NCBI RefSeq assembly: GCF_050003625.1
Contig: NC_134399.1
Coordinates: forward strand, 225,612,975-225,676,974
Reading direction: 5' to 3'
Source of the DNA: Haematobia irritans
Taxonomy: Eukaryota; Arthropoda; Insecta; Diptera; Muscidae
DNA: 64,000 bases
Each line of letters starts with the position of its first letter. Position 1 is the first letter of the stretch. This document shows, piece by piece, positions 33,289 through 45,685 of the stretch. The notes beneath the pieces were generated by a model that made no database searches, was not told where the DNA came from, and saw only the letters and a program-made list of their open reading frames with translations. A program made the position numbers and the translations under genes.

Positions 33289-34530
33289 ACAAGTAAGGAA
33301 AGTCTCAAGTCGGACGGGGCCGACTATATTATACCCTGCACCACTTTGTAGATCCAAATTGTCGGTACCATATCACATCCGTCAAATGTGTTGGGGGGCT
33401 ATATATAAAGGTTTGTCCCAAATGCATACATTTAAATATCACTCGATCTGAACAGAATTTGATAGACTTCTACAAAATCTATAGACTCAAAATTTAAGAC
33501 GGCTAATGTACTAGGGTGGAACACAATGTTAGTAAATATGGGAAACATTTAATATATATGTATTAGAAGTCTAGGAAAATTAGAGTCATTTTTACAACTT
33601 TTCGACGATTTTACAAGGAAAATGTTGGTATTTTGACCATTTTTGTCGAAATCAAATAAACATATATATGTGAGATATATCTAAATCTGAATAGATTTCA
33701 AACAAATTTGGCACGCATAGCTACAATGATAATTCTACTCCCTGTGCAAAATTTCAACTAAATCGGAGCAAAAAATTTGCCTTTGCGGTCATATGAGTGT
33801 AAATCGGGTGAACGATATATATGAGAGCTATATCTAAATCTGAACCGATTTCAATAAAATTTGGCACACTTGACTACACTACTAATTTTACTCCCTGTGC
33901 AAAATTTCAATTAAATCGGAGTAAAAGATTGGCCACTGTGGTCATATGAGTGTAAATCGGGCGAACGATATAAATGGGAGCTATATCTAAATCTGAACCG
34001 ATTTCAATAAAATTTTGCAAACTTGACTACACTACTAATTGTACTCCTAGTGCAAAATTTCAACCAAATTGGGGTAAAACTCTGGCTTCTGGGACCGTAT
34101 TAGTCCATATCGGGCGAAAGATATATATGGGAGCTATATCTAAATCTGAACCGATTTCAATAAAACTTGGCACACTTGACTAAGCAAATTAGGGTAATAA
34201 AATTTTTAAGCAAATTAGGGTAAAACTCTGGCTTCTCGGGCCATATAAGTCCATATCAAGCGAAATATATATATGGGAGCTATATCTAAATCTGAACCGA
34301 TTTCTTCTTCTTCCAATCAATAGGGTTCTAATCTGAGCCAAAACACATACTGCGACCTAGACTTTGATTACAAAAATGTGTTCACGGACAGACGGACATG
34401 GCTATATCGACTCAGGAGCCCACCCTGAGCATTTTTGCCAAAGACACCATGTGTCTATCTCGTCTCCTTCTTGCGAACATATGCACTAACTTATAATACC
34501 CTGTTCCACAGTGTGGCGCAGGGTATAAAA
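33289..34530 (-). mobile_element. DINE-1-like element, complete
   Basis: 3' end with hairpin at 33289, internal 153-bp-type units, then the GGACAGACGGACATGG region and the 5' stem ending at 34530. The internal open frame 33974-34183 is a repeat artefact. Confidence 0.8.
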
Positions 34531-35198
34531 ATGAAAATTTTTGAAAAATTGCAAATTTTTTAAAAATTTTGATGTCAAACGTTGCAGACCAACGTTAGAA
34601 TGCATTTAAAATCTTAAAAAATATTATAAAAATTATTTATTTTGCAAAATATCATAATTTTTTTTATTTCACATCAAAAAACACTGCACTGAATTTGAAT
34701 TAATGATGCAAATTCAGTGCCAAATTCAATAGCGTTCGTCCTTGTACCCAAAAAACACCCTGTACCAAATTTCATCCAAATCGGTTAATAATTGCGACCG
34801 GAATCCGTCTGTTGAAATGTTTGACATCCGTCATATGACAACTCCATGTTAAATTAATCGCTTCTGCGTCGAGTTTGCAACACTTCCGGATCACTCTTTT
34901 TTCGCGACATTTTTGTGGTGGAAAGTGAAAAAAAAATTAATAACGTCTAAAAAATGTCTTTGAATTTTGTCAAAAAAAATATTTACTTTTTTTGTACTAT
35001 CGGTGTACAATCGCCGTTTGTTTTACAGTTTAGTTTAAATTTTCTAAAATTAAGCAAAAATGTTCATCCTGTTTGGAGTGTAGATATCTCCTTAAAAATG
35101 CTGTGTTTTAAAAAAAGCCAAATTTTTGGATCGGAATCAATACAAAAATCCCTAAGGGAGGGTAAATTTCCTTGGAACCAATTAAACCTTTTTTGAAA
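34531..35198. repeat. mixed repeat scraps
   Basis: 34720-34806 repeats 32678-32762 (DINE subfamily 2) without visible change. 34840-35085 has a MITE1-like interior. 35085-35198 is the right end of MITE2 (GGTAAATTTCCTTGGAACC). No gene. Confidence 0.5.
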
Positions 35199-36990
35199 GC
35201 CCCTGTAATATCACATTAGACTGAATAGCCTGAGTGATTCCAAAATAACAAAGAGCCACTATATCTAGTTCAACCAATTGGGCTATAAATACTCTAGCTC
35301 AAGGTATATTTTGCCTTCAATTAAATTTGCATTTTATTGTGTAGGAAGTCTTTATATCTCGATTCTATCTTCCATTGCATCAAAGCAAAGCTTATCCATC
35401 AGTCAGTCAATAAAGACATGATGCTGGCTGGACCAAACCCAGTTGCCAGATGTTAGAAAAGGTTAAACGTTCTCTGTCCACTCACATGTAATTAATCTCA
35501 AAAAGATTTATTACCCGATAGTTTTGCCATTTTTGGTTTTTAAATATTTTTTTGGAATTTTTCGTTTGCGAAATCAACGAAAAAAAACGTACAAAACTCT
35601 GCATGTGGTCTATCACCTGCAAAATCCATTTTTGTTTGTTTTTTTTTTTTATTTTGTGATCATATCCAAAACGTATTGGTTAGTCTGTCATGGCATGGTA
35701 TATAGATGAAACGTAAGGCATGGCAAATCGTCATTGTCAGGCCTGGAAGCGTTAATGTGTCACAAATCTATTTATCATTGGGACAGGTACAATTAAAAGT
35801 GTCCAACAAAACAAAAAAAAAAAGCAGCCACAGCATCATAGCAAAAGTAAATGAATCGAACACCAATTTGGGCTTTAAATCTCCATAGTCATCACCATCA
35901 TCAGTCAGCCATAGAGTTGCGTTAGTTGGGTCCATTCTCTTAGGCTCCCATTAGCATTAAAATGCTATTGTGTTTTTGTTGGCCATTGTCTTTGGCCTAT
36001 AGTGCCACCGGTCATTGATGTTTGCCATTGGAAACCTCAAAATTATTACACACTTCTGTTTTTCAGATTTTTTTTTTTGGAATATGACTGCCGTTGCTCA
36101 CTTCCACATTGCCAATGGACGCAATGGCATCGTGGTTCTTTCACCTCATTTTTCGTATCTTTGGTAATCGATGGCATACCTGATTGTGACCAACTTGTAA
36201 TTGATTTCAATGCCCTTCTCGGGACTAAGAAGATGAGGTTTCGGCTTGGTTACCAAGTCAATTGAGTCTTAAAAAGTTCATGCTGATACCTTGAGCAAGA
36301 TAACAAGACTAGAGCACGTGCCTGGTCATTTCCCCCCCTCCAAACTTGCTACCTTGTCTATCTCCAACGGTCTAAAGATGAGAAATGTCTAATGTTTGAT
36401 GATTACCATCGTTATGGTTATTTTTTAGTCTCGGTAAGAATATTGAGCTGCATATTTAATTGTCTACGAGAAGAGACGAAATTGTTTTTGATGGTTCGAA
36501 AAAAAATCAATGAGGCCTTACATTGGAGAAATTCCTATGATTTTCTTAAACAAATTATATTGCTGCCATAGAAAAATATCCTGGATAGCCAGAGTCCCAA
36601 GTAAATGTGATCTCAGCCCCACGAGGAAGAAGAATTCTGTGTTCATCGTCGTTTGATACAATTACCATAAGGTAATGTAATTTCCAAAACTTTAATCGAA
36701 TATGGGCCCATATTGCCAGACAAACCAGCAATAGAAATATATGCTTCATGATCAATTACCAATTACATTAATATTTCTATAAGTGTAAGGGCAAAAGTCG
36801 CCATGCAGTTCAGTTTTACCTACAAGAGTTATGGATAAGGAAAGTATAGTTTTCCAATACTGTTCATCTGAAATAGTATTACTGAAGTATAATTTGTGAG
36901 TTATGTATATGTGAGTTATAATATTTATTTATTGTTTAGTTTTATTTAAATTAAAAGAAAATTTAATACAGTTTTCTTTCAAGTTAAATT
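35199..36990. other. unique-looking DNA with one candidate small ORF
   Basis: No repeat family recognised. Small open frames on both strands. Only 36555-36755 has protein-like features. Confidence 0.3.
36555..36755 (-). CDS. candidate small secreted protein or first exon
   Basis: A 66-codon frame. From the second Met it begins MKHIFLLLVCLAIWAHI, a convincing signal peptide (positive residue, then a hydrophobic core). The rest includes DDEHRILLPRGAEITFTWDS, which loosely recalls the start of secreted insect DM4/DM12-type proteins, but that is only an impression. The frame stops soon after (GCAGCAATATAA). A possible splice donor GTAATT lies at the codon after LHYLM. It could be a small gene, a 5' exon, a pseudogene or chance. 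Confidence 0.3.
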   Translation of the reverse strand: MIMKHIFLLLVCLAIWAHIRLKFWKLHYLMVIVSNDDEHRILLPRGAEITFTWDSGYPGYFSMAAI

Positions 36991-37104
36991 TTAATTATAA
37001 CGAAAATGTAGGTAGGATAGCGCCATCTTGTGGATTTATTAAGCAAGGATCAGTTGGGCAATCAGCTGTGTAGGACAACAGCAGTGTGATCACGCTTGCC
37101 ACAA

Positions 37105-37122
37105 TTGGTAGAATTCTACCAA
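37105..37122. repeat. 18-bp perfect palindrome
   Basis: TTGGTAGAATTCTACCAA is its own complement. GGTAGATTGGTAGAATTC follows. It lies just before the 29-bp array; ATCTACCAAAA recurs near 41181 beyond the array, so it may mark the end of a larger element. Confidence 0.7.
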
Positions 37123-37209
37123 AAATGACAGATTTTTTTACTGTTTGGTAGATTGGTAGAATTCTTGATGTTTTGGTAGATTTTGCAAAATTTTCTTCTC
37201 CATCTAAGA

Positions 37210-40206
37210 GGTATTTGCTATATAGAAATAAAATTTTGATAAAAATAGAAATTTGACAAAATTTCCTATAAAATTATAACAAATTTGTTTTATAGAATTA
37301 AAATTTTGACAATATTTTCTATAGAAATAATATTGTAGACAAAATTTACTAAGAGTACTTCAATTTTCTATTTAGAAAAAAAATGAAAAAATTAAGCTTT
37401 GACAAAATTTTCTATAGAAATGAAATTATAGCAAATTTTTTTTTATAGAAACAAATTTTTTACAGAAATAAAATTTTGACAAAACTTTCTATTGAAATAA
37501 CATTTTGACAAAATTTTCTATAGAAATAAAATTTTGACCAAATTATCTATAGAAATAAAATTTTGACCAAATTTTCTATAGAAATAAAATTTTGACAAAA
37601 TTTTCTATAGAAATAAAATTTTTACAAAATTTTCTATAGCAATAAAATATTGACAAGATTTTCTATAGATATGTAATTTTGACAAAATTTTCTATAGAAA
37701 TAAAATTTTGACAAAATTTTCTATAGAGATAAAATTTTGACAAAATTTTCTATAGAAATAAAATTTTGACAAAATTTTCTATAGCAATAAAATTTTGAAA
37801 AAATTTTCTATAGAAATGAAATTTTAATAAAATTTTCTGCAGAAATAAAATTTTGACAAAATTTTCTATAGAAATAAAATTTTGACCAAATTTTCTATAG
37901 AAATAAAATTTTGACAAGATTTTCTATAGAAATGTAATTTTGACAAAATTTTCTATAGAAATAAAATTTTGACAAAATTTTCTATAGAAATAAAATTTTG
38001 ACAAAATTTTCTATAGAGATAAAATTTTGACAAAATTTTCTATAGAAATAAAATTTTGACAAAATTTTCTATAGCAATAAAATTTTGAACAAATTTTCTA
38101 TAGAAATGAAATTTTAATAAAATTTTCTGCAGAAATAAAATTTTGACAAAATTTTCTATAGAAATAAAATTTTGACCAAATTTTCTATAGAAATAAAATT
38201 TTGACAAAATTTTCTATAGACATAAAATTTTGACAAAATTTTCTATAGCAATAAAATTTTGAACAAATTTTCTATAGAAATGAAATTTTGACAAAATTTT
38301 TTATAGAAATAAAAATTTGACCAAATTTTCTATAGAAATTTAATTTTTGGATAAAATTTTCTATAGAAAAAAAATTTGGACAAAATTTTCTATAGCAATA
38401 AAATGTTGACAAAATTTTCTATAGCAATAAAATTTTGACAAAATTTTCTATAGAAATAAAATTTTGACAAAATTTTCTATAGCAATAAAATTTTGACAAA
38501 ATTTTCTATAGCAATAAAATTTTGAACAAATTTTCTATAGAAATGAAATTTTGATAAAATTTTCTATAGAAATAAAATTTTGTAAATTTTTTATAGAAAT
38601 AAAATTTTGACAAAATTTTCTATAGCAATAAAATTTTGAACAAATTTTCTATAGAAATGAAATTTTAATAAAATTTTCTGCAGAAATAAAATTTTGACAA
38701 AATTTTCTATAGAAATAAAATTTTGACCAAATTTTCTATAGAAATAAAATTTTGACAAAATTTTCTATAGACATAAAATTTTGACAAAATTTTCTATAGC
38801 AATAAAATTTTGAACAAATTTTCTATAGAAATGAAATTTTGACAAAATTTTCTATAGAAATAAAATTTTGACCAAATTTTCTATAGAAATTTAATTTTTT
38901 GATAAAATTTTCTATAGAAAAAAAATTTTGACAAAATTTTCTATAGCAATAAAATTTTGACAAAATTTTCTATAGCAATAAAATTTTGACAAAATTTTCT
39001 ATAGAAATAAAATTTTGACAAAATTTTCTATAGCAATAAAATTTTGACAAAATTTTCTATAGCAATAAAATTTTGACAAAATTTTCTATAGCAATAAAAT
39101 TTTGAACAAATTTTCTATAGAAATGAAATTTTGACAAAATTTTCTATAGAAATAAAATTTTGACCAAATTTTCTATAGAAATTTAATTTTTTGATAAAAT
39201 TTTCTATAGAAAAAAAATTTTGACAAAATTTTCTATAGCAATAAAATTTTGACAAAATTTTCTATAGCAATAAAATTTTGACAAAATTTTCTATAGAAAT
39301 AAAATTTTGACAAAATTTTCTATAGCAATAAAATTTTGACAAAATTTTCTATAGCAATAAAATTTTGAACAAATTTTCTATAGAAATGAAATTTTGATAA
39401 AATTTTCTATAGAAATAAAATTTTGACAAAATTTTCTATCGAAATAAAATTTTGACAACATTTTCTATAGAAATAACATTTTGACAAAAATTTTCTTTAA
39501 AAAAAATTGACAATATTTTCTATAGAAATAAATTTTTGAAAAAAATTTCTATAGAAATAAAATTTTGACAAAATTTGACAATATTTTCTATAGAAATAAA
39601 ATTTTGAAAACATTTCTACAGAAATAAAATTTTGACAAAATTTTTTTATAGAAATACAATATTGACAAAATGTTCTATAGAAATAAAATTTTGACAATAT
39701 TTTCTATAAAAAAATTTTACAATATTTTCCATAGAAATAAAATTTTGAAAAAAAATCTATAGAAATGAAATTTTGACAAAATTTTCTATAGAAATAAAAT
39801 GTTTACAAAATTTTCTATAGAAATAAAATTTTGAACAAATTTTCTATAGAAATGAAATTTTGATAAAATTTTCTATAGAAATAAAATTTTGACAAAATTT
39901 TCTATAAAAATAAAATTTTGAAAAAAATTTTCTTTAAAAAAATTGACAATATTTTCTATAGAAATAAAATTTTGAAAAAAATGTCTATATGAATAACATT
40001 TTGACAAAATTTTCTATAGAAATAAAATTTTCACAAAATTTTCTATAAAATTTAAGTTTGCACAAAAGTTTCTATAGAAGTAAATTTTTGACAAAGTTGT
40101 CTATAGAAATAGAATTTTGACAACATTTTCAATAGATATACAATTTTGGCAAAATTTTCTATATAAATAAAATTTTGACAAAATTGTCTATAAAAATAAA
40201 ATTTTG
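37210..40206. repeat. 29-bp minisatellite array with higher-order structure
   Basis: About 100 tandem units of 29 bp built from the palindrome TTTCTATAGAAA and two AAAATTTT blocks around GAC. Variants (GCAATAAA, GAAATGAAATTTTAATAAA, TTCTGCAGAAA, GAAATTTAATTTTTTGAT) repeat in a fixed order. TTCTGC marks occur at 37831, 38121 and 38672, separated by 290 and 551 bp, which are 10 and 19 units. Units decay towards both edges, most strongly from 39480 onwards. No gene; open frames on the minus strand near 39497 and 40052 are artefacts. Confidence 0.95.
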
Positions 40207-40329
40207 TTAGAAAAAGATTAAACCGATTTTTCGAAAACATTCCCACAAAAATTCACAAATTTATGGAAATTCCCCACCAGATCCCCAACTAAGAAATTTC
40301 GTTGAAATCATACTAACTTCCGAATGAAA

Positions 40330-41190
40330 CAAGCTATCGACTTCAAGCTTGGCACAAGTAGTTGTTATTGATGTAGCTCGGATTGTATTGCATATATAAG
40401 CCATATTGGACCACTTTTACGTATAGCCCCCATATAAAGGGACCACCAAATTTGGCTTGCGGATCCTCTAAGAGAAGCAAATATCATCCGATCCGGCTGA
40501 AATTTGGTACATGGTGTTGATATATGGTCTCTAACAACCATACAAAAATTGGTCCACATCGGTCCATAATTATATATAGCCGCCATATAAACGGATCCCC
40601 CAATTTTGCTTGCCGAGCCTCTTAGAGCAGCAAATTTCATCCGATCCGGTTGAAATTTGGAATCTAATAACCATGTAATTATTGGTCCATATCGGCCCAT
40701 AATTATATATAGCCCCCATATCCCCAGATCCCAGATTTGACCCCCGAAGCATCTTGGAGGAGCAAAATTCATCCGATCAGGTTGAAATTTGGTACGTAGT
40801 GTTTATATATGGTCTCTAACAACCATGCAAAATAGGTCCATATCTGTCCATAATTATATATAGCCCCCATATAAATCGATCCCTAGGAGCCTCTTAGAGC
40901 CTCTTAGAGCAGAAAATGTCATCCGATTCGGTTGAAATTTGGTACGTCTTGTTAGTATATGTCTCTAATAACTCTGCAAAAATTGGTCCATATCGGTCCA
41001 TAATTATATATAGCTCCCATATAAACCGTTCCCAGGGTTTGACCTCCGGAATCTCTTGGAGGAGCAAAATTTGTCCGATTCGGTTCAAATTTGGTACATT
41101 GCGTTAGTCCATATCGGTCTATAGTTATATATAGTCGATCCCACAATCGCACAAAATGTGGTCCATATCGCCAAAAATAATCTACCAAAA
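40330..41190. repeat. second DINE-type internal array (~135-150-bp units)
   Basis: ATAATTATATATAG marks recur at 40566, 40699, 40850, 41000 and, worn, near 41120. Units contain CATCCGATCCGGTTGAAATT and TTGGTCCATATCGGTCCAT. The sequence differs from the 5074-6756 units but has the same design. Ends with hairpins are not seen here. Open frames are artefacts. Confidence 0.6.
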
Positions 41191-41344
41191 TTTTTTTTCT
41201 ATACACAATTTTGTCCAAATTGTATTACTAAAGAAAATTTTGTAAAAATTTTATTTTAATTGAAAATTTTGCCAAAATTTTATTTCTATAGAATCGTTTG
41301 TCCAAATTTTATTTATGTAGAAACTCTTGTCCAAATTTTATTTC

Positions 41345-41643
41345 ATTCGTTTTGTTTTGTTATTGTTGGTTTGTACTTCAATCATATTTGTTGTTTTGAT
41401 CCCAGCTTAAAAATCATTGCGTTGACTAAACTACAAGAGTAGCTTAACCAACAGACGAAAAGAATGTTTTTCAAATTTATTTGGACAAAGCCCTATAGTC
41501 CGCAAGATGGTTGGATGGCCGCACGTTTCGGAATTACCACATTCCTCATCAGCATCCTCTACTTGCAGCAAAACTATCAACCAATTATCAGAATAAGTTC
41601 GGGCAGTTCACTAAACCCAAAGTCAACCACACTTGAACCTTCC
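41345..41643 (-). mobile_element. 5'-truncated LINE-like 3' end
   Basis: Matches 57893-58150 almost throughout (GCATCCTCTACTTGCAGCAA, TTCGGAATTACCACATTCC). On the minus strand the element ends near CAGCTTAAG-type sequence and an A-rich tail. No ORF. A second partial copy lies at 41775-41862. Confidence 0.6.
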
Positions 41644-41863
41644 GAAAAAAAGGTTTAAGATAGTCGGCTTTGGCATAAGCCTCTCTTTTCCTTTGCCAAT
41701 GTCAAATCATCGATTTGAGTGCAGTTGGCTGGGTTTATTTGAGCGTGCTTCCTCTTACTACATTCGTTTTTTTTTTTTTTTTGTTGGTTTGTACTTCAAT
41801 CATATTTGTTGTCTTGATCTCAGCTTAAAACCCATTGCGTTGACTAAACTAAAAGAGTACTAC
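41644..41863. repeat. spacer plus LINE-like tail copy
   Basis: 41775-41862 repeats 41365-41445 (GTTGGTTTGTACTTCAATCA). The preceding part is unassigned. Confidence 0.5.
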
Positions 41864-42380
41864 ACTGAAAAAACAGTGAACCCACCAGGAAGAAAACTTT
41901 CGGTTAATTTTAGAAAATTTTGAATATTTGTAGAAAATGTTAACTTAACAGTATTACAAACGTTGGCATCACGCAGATGTCATAAAAATAAGTAAATATT
42001 TTTCGACAAATTCAATAAAATTTTTTAGACATAACTAAGTTTTTTCACTTGTTAAAGAAAATTTTGTAGTTTGTAGGTAAAACATGGAGTTCAAAATTGC
42101 AAGAATGTCTTTAGTGACATACGAAGTTCATGATGGACGCGTTTTTGGTAAAATTTAAAAATTTAAAGAAATACTGAACTATTTTGTGGAAGACACGAAT
42201 TTAGTTAATCTTTATGCTTCATTTATGTATATTTTTTTCCTCGGTTTTAGTTAAGTTAACTAACGTACACAAAAAGTTATTAGAATAAAGGAATCTTTCT
42301 CCAAACATAATAATTCCATGAACTAAAATAAAGTTAAATTAGCTTTAGTGAAATAGAGAGTTCACTTTTTTTGAGTGTAT
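41864..42380 (+). mobile_element. MITE1, complete
   Basis: CACTGAAAAAACAGTGAAC at the left, TTCACTTTTTTTGAGTG at the right, and a TA on the right side. It is uninterrupted and about 515 bp, the best reference copy in the window. Confidence 0.85.
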
Positions 42381-42394
42381 CGAAATGAAATATT

Positions 42395-42790
42395 GACAAC
42401 ATTTATTTTATAGAAATAAAATTTTAACAAAATTTTTTATATAAAATTCCAATTGTGACAAAATTTTCTATAGAAAATTTACAAATTTGTTTTATAAAAA
42501 TTAAATGTTGAAAAAGTTTTCTATAGAATTAAAATATTGACAAAGTCTTATTTTATTTATTTTTTTATTTATATATTTACAATCATAATGAATTATGAAA
42601 ATAAACAGATAATATAGGTGCTAACAACATAGGTTTTCGACCAGTGACAAAGTCTTCTATACAAATAAAATTTTGCAAAATTTTCTATAGAAATCAAATT
42701 ATTACAAATTTGTTTTATAGAAATAAAATTTTGATAAAATTTTCTATAGAAACTTTCTATAGAAATTAAATTTTGACAAATAAAATATAA
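42395..42790. repeat. degenerate 29-bp units with a LINE-like tail inside
   Basis: Loose copies of the TTTCTATAGAAATAAAATTT unit. 42545-42650 is an inverted match to 4765-4850, with its A-rich tail at the left. Confidence 0.6.
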
Positions 42791-43220
42791 ACTTCATCTG
42801 ACACCGTCCCCGCCGGCAGAGAAGTATAATCTTCGTCTGACACTCCTCCCCCTTCATCGCACTTAAAATTTTAATTGAGTTTTAAAAAATATTCAATTAA
42901 AAATTTAATTGATTCAAGAAATTTTTTAATTGACCTTCAATTAATGTTTACTCGATACTATAATTTCTATGATTGAAGGCATTTCAATTAAACATTAATT
43001 GGATCAACTAATTTCGTGATTGAATCAAACAAAAATATGTTTGTGTTCGGCGAAGTATAATCTTCGCCAGACACTCCTTCCCTCACGTCTGTCTCGTGCG
43101 AAGCCTCGTCCGACGAAATCCTCTTCCAGTCCCTGCGAAATCGTCTTGTGTTCCTGGTCCACGACATACGTCGACAGCCGTAGGGGACATACCATGAGTT
43201 CCGGCTGTGCATCCCTAGCC
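42791..43220. other. GC-rich inserts within MITE4
   Basis: Two GC-rich pieces share GAAGTATAATCTTCG followed by GACACTCCT (about 42822-42852 and 43052-43082). The second extends to about 43220 and is open in several frames (minus strand has REGVSGEDYTS-like text). Possibly degraded retroelement pieces; not identified. Confidence 0.3.
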
Positions 43221-43330
43221 CTGTGGAGAGTTGATACTATCATTTTTGTGATTGAAGACATTTCAATTAAAAAATTAATTGGATCTATTAATTTCGTGAT
43301 TGAATCAAAACAAACTTTTTGTGTGTGTGT
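42860..43330. mobile_element. MITE4 copy with a GC-rich insert
   Basis: 42860-43040 and 43229-43330 match MITE4 at 30775-31337 (ATTGGATCAACTAATTTCG, GTGATTGAATCAAAACAAAC). The GC-rich block sits between them. Confidence 0.6.
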
Positions 43331-43440
43331 GCCAACTGAACTGGTGATTGTATATTTTTTATTAGTGTGTTATTTATATTTGAATACAACGTTATTTTGC
43401 ATTAATGTCGTATTTGTGCAGTAAATAAATTAGCAGTGTT

Positions 43441-43470
43441 TCTCTCTCTCACTCTCTCTCTCTCTCTGGA
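43441..43470. repeat. (CT)n microsatellite
   Basis: TCTCTCTCTCACTCTCTCTC and more. Confidence 0.9.
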
Positions 43471-44684
43471 AGTCTAATAAAAACAAATGGTTTGTAATGA
43501 CCCTGGAACACGCTGAGTCATCCTGGCTAATAATCGTTACATAGCTTCATAGGAAATTATATTGAAATAAATTAAACTTAGTTGAAAAAAAATTTAAGAC
43601 TTTTTGAAATTTATTTAATAAATATAATTTGAAATAAATTAAGTATACGGAAAATTTGCTAGAATCCGGACATTTTTACCGATGTGGTTCAATGCACTGT
43701 TAGAAAAATATGTTTTTCATATGTTCCGATATAAACAAAATGTGTTTCGGGCACAATTTTTAAACACAATATATTTAAGTGCAAACATGTAATGTTCCTA
43801 AACTAACACTAAATGTTTGGGACACATATGTTAATATGTTAGAATATATTATGTTTGGGGCATGAATGTTTCATAAAAATAATATGTGTGAATGTAAACA
43901 TATATAAATTTACAAATTTCGAGTAAACATATATATGTTGTGATATTTTATTCAGAGAGCGACAGAGAAAGAGAGAGTGTGTAGAGAAAGAAATAGAGAT
44001 GGAAACCGGGAGGGTTGACGAAAGATATCAACATAACACAGCGAGAGAATCAAAAGAGAGCAATTTCTGTGAAACTGCTTGTATGTTGTTTCGGAAAGTC
44101 CAAATATTATTTAATTTGAATACTCGTGTAAAGAGAATAGACATTCGGAAGCGGGCATTAAGTTCGAGTTTTGCTAAAAAATTTAAAAAGGTTATTTTCT
44201 TTAAAATGAATTATTAAAAAAAAAGTAAAAGGCAAAACAGGGTCATTTTAGAACGATAATGCCAACTTAATAACGGCCTTAAGGGTAAAAATTAAATTAA
44301 GTACAAAACACGATAAGTTTTAAATGCATTTAAAATGGTGTTAAATGCTAGTAAAAACTGTTCACGGCTAACTAAATTTATGTGTATATTATAAAATTAT
44401 TTATGTATGTTTATACTCGACTCCACGTTCTTCTTTTGTTAGAGTTTTTGAATTCCTTCCAACATTTCAAGCTTTTATACCAAAAACAGTTTTTTGCTAC
44501 AAAATTGTTATTTTTGCAATAAAAAAAAATTATCCAAAAGCTCAGTCCATTTCGTTTATATCAAGCACTGTTAGTCCTGACTGTAAATCTTTGATAACAC
44601 ACATTTCGAAGTTTCATTGTAAAAATTTCATTTAATAATATAAAAATATAAATACAAAAATTAAAAAAAAAAAATTGGTGTTCG

Positions 44685-44757
44685 GTCGGAGTAGCGATTG
44701 AACCCACGACCCTTTGCATGCAAGGCAGACATGATAACCACTGCTCCACGTGGTCAA
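44685..44757 (-). other. tRNA-like module, leftward, copy A
   Basis: Minus strand: GGAGCAGTGGTTATCATG (box A-like), then GGGTTCAATCGC (box B-like). Relative of 3815-3893. Confidence 0.55.
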
Positions 44758-44871
44758 CAAATATATGTTTCTGTTGAATAATGTTTTGTTTGCATCGGCT
44801 CGTGGGCGCTGCAAACTATGCTATATAAATGTAACTTATAACGATACTTGTCTATTGGTAACTATAACAGC

Positions 44872-44945
44872 TACGTAGCCCAGTGGTAGTGTGTTGGCTT
44901 ACAAATTGCATGGTTCCCGGTTCGATTCTCAGTCCAGGCGAAAGG
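44872..44945 (+). other. tRNA-like module, rightward, copy A
   Basis: TAGCCCAGTGGTAGTGTG (box A) and GGTTCGATTCT (box B), divergent from 44685-44757. Confidence 0.6.
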
Positions 44946-45425
44946 TAAAATTATAAAATTGAATAATTTCTTCAACATTATTTGTATTACAGAAAAAGGT
45001 GCCAAGAACTAAAAAAATTCGTGGAAGTGAAAATTATGTGAGGAAATGAGCACAATCTTCTTTGGGGAAAACTCTTCCAAGCATATAATATTTTTGGGCT
45101 CAAAATGCTTCACAACATATATGTTCACATAAAACAAACATATTAATGTTTCGGCAGTATCCACAAATATATGTGCTTCCTGCAAAATATGTTTAGAACA
45201 TATGTTAGAGAAGCGATTTTTTCTGAGGGTTTGGTGATTTTTAAGAGCTTTAGGACATTAAAATTAAACAAACATAAAATTCCGAAAAATGTATTTCAAT
45301 CTTTATTTGAGTGAGTCCTGACTGTAAATCTTTGATAACACACATTTCGAAGTTTCATTGTAAAAATTTCATTTAATAATATAAAAATATAAATACAAAA
45401 ATTAAAAAAAAAAATTGGTGTTCGG

Positions 45426-45498
45426 TCGGAGTAGCGATTGAACCCACGACCCTTTGCATGCAAGGCAGACATGATAACCACTGCTCCACGTGGTCAAC
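45426..45498 (-). other. tRNA-like module, leftward, copy B
   Basis: Tandem-duplicate of 44685-44757, identical in the boxes. Confidence 0.55.
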
Positions 45499-45611
45499 AA
45501 ATATATGTTTCTGTTGAATAATGTTTTGTTTGCATCGGCTCGTGGGCGCTGCAAACTATGCTATATAAATGTAACTTATAACGATACTTGTCTATTGGTA
45601 ACTATAACAGC

Positions 45612-45685
45612 TACGTAGCCCAGTGGTAGTGTGTTGGCTTACAAATTGCATGGTTCCCGGTTCGATTCTCAGTCCAGGCGAAAGG
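45612..45685 (+). other. tRNA-like module, rightward, copy B
   Basis: Tandem-duplicate of 44872-44945, identical in the boxes. Confidence 0.6.

Larger units (their letters stand above)
43695..45230 (-). mobile_element. MITE3 containing a double tRNA-like module
   Basis: CACTGTTAGAAAAATATG at the left and GCGATTTTTTCTGAGGG at the right match the ends of 25310-26080 in inverse. The interior is interrupted from about 44427 to 45013 by a relative of the 3481-4405 element. Confidence 0.75.

Noticed and set aside
37210..40206. CRISPR-like regular 29-bp repeat
   Set aside because: Units are directly adjacent without spacers, with graded variants and higher-order blocks. It is a minisatellite in a eukaryotic context.
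43020..43424. 134-codon ORF
   Set aside because: It runs through MITE4 sequence and an unrelated GC-rich insert, so it is a composite of repeats.
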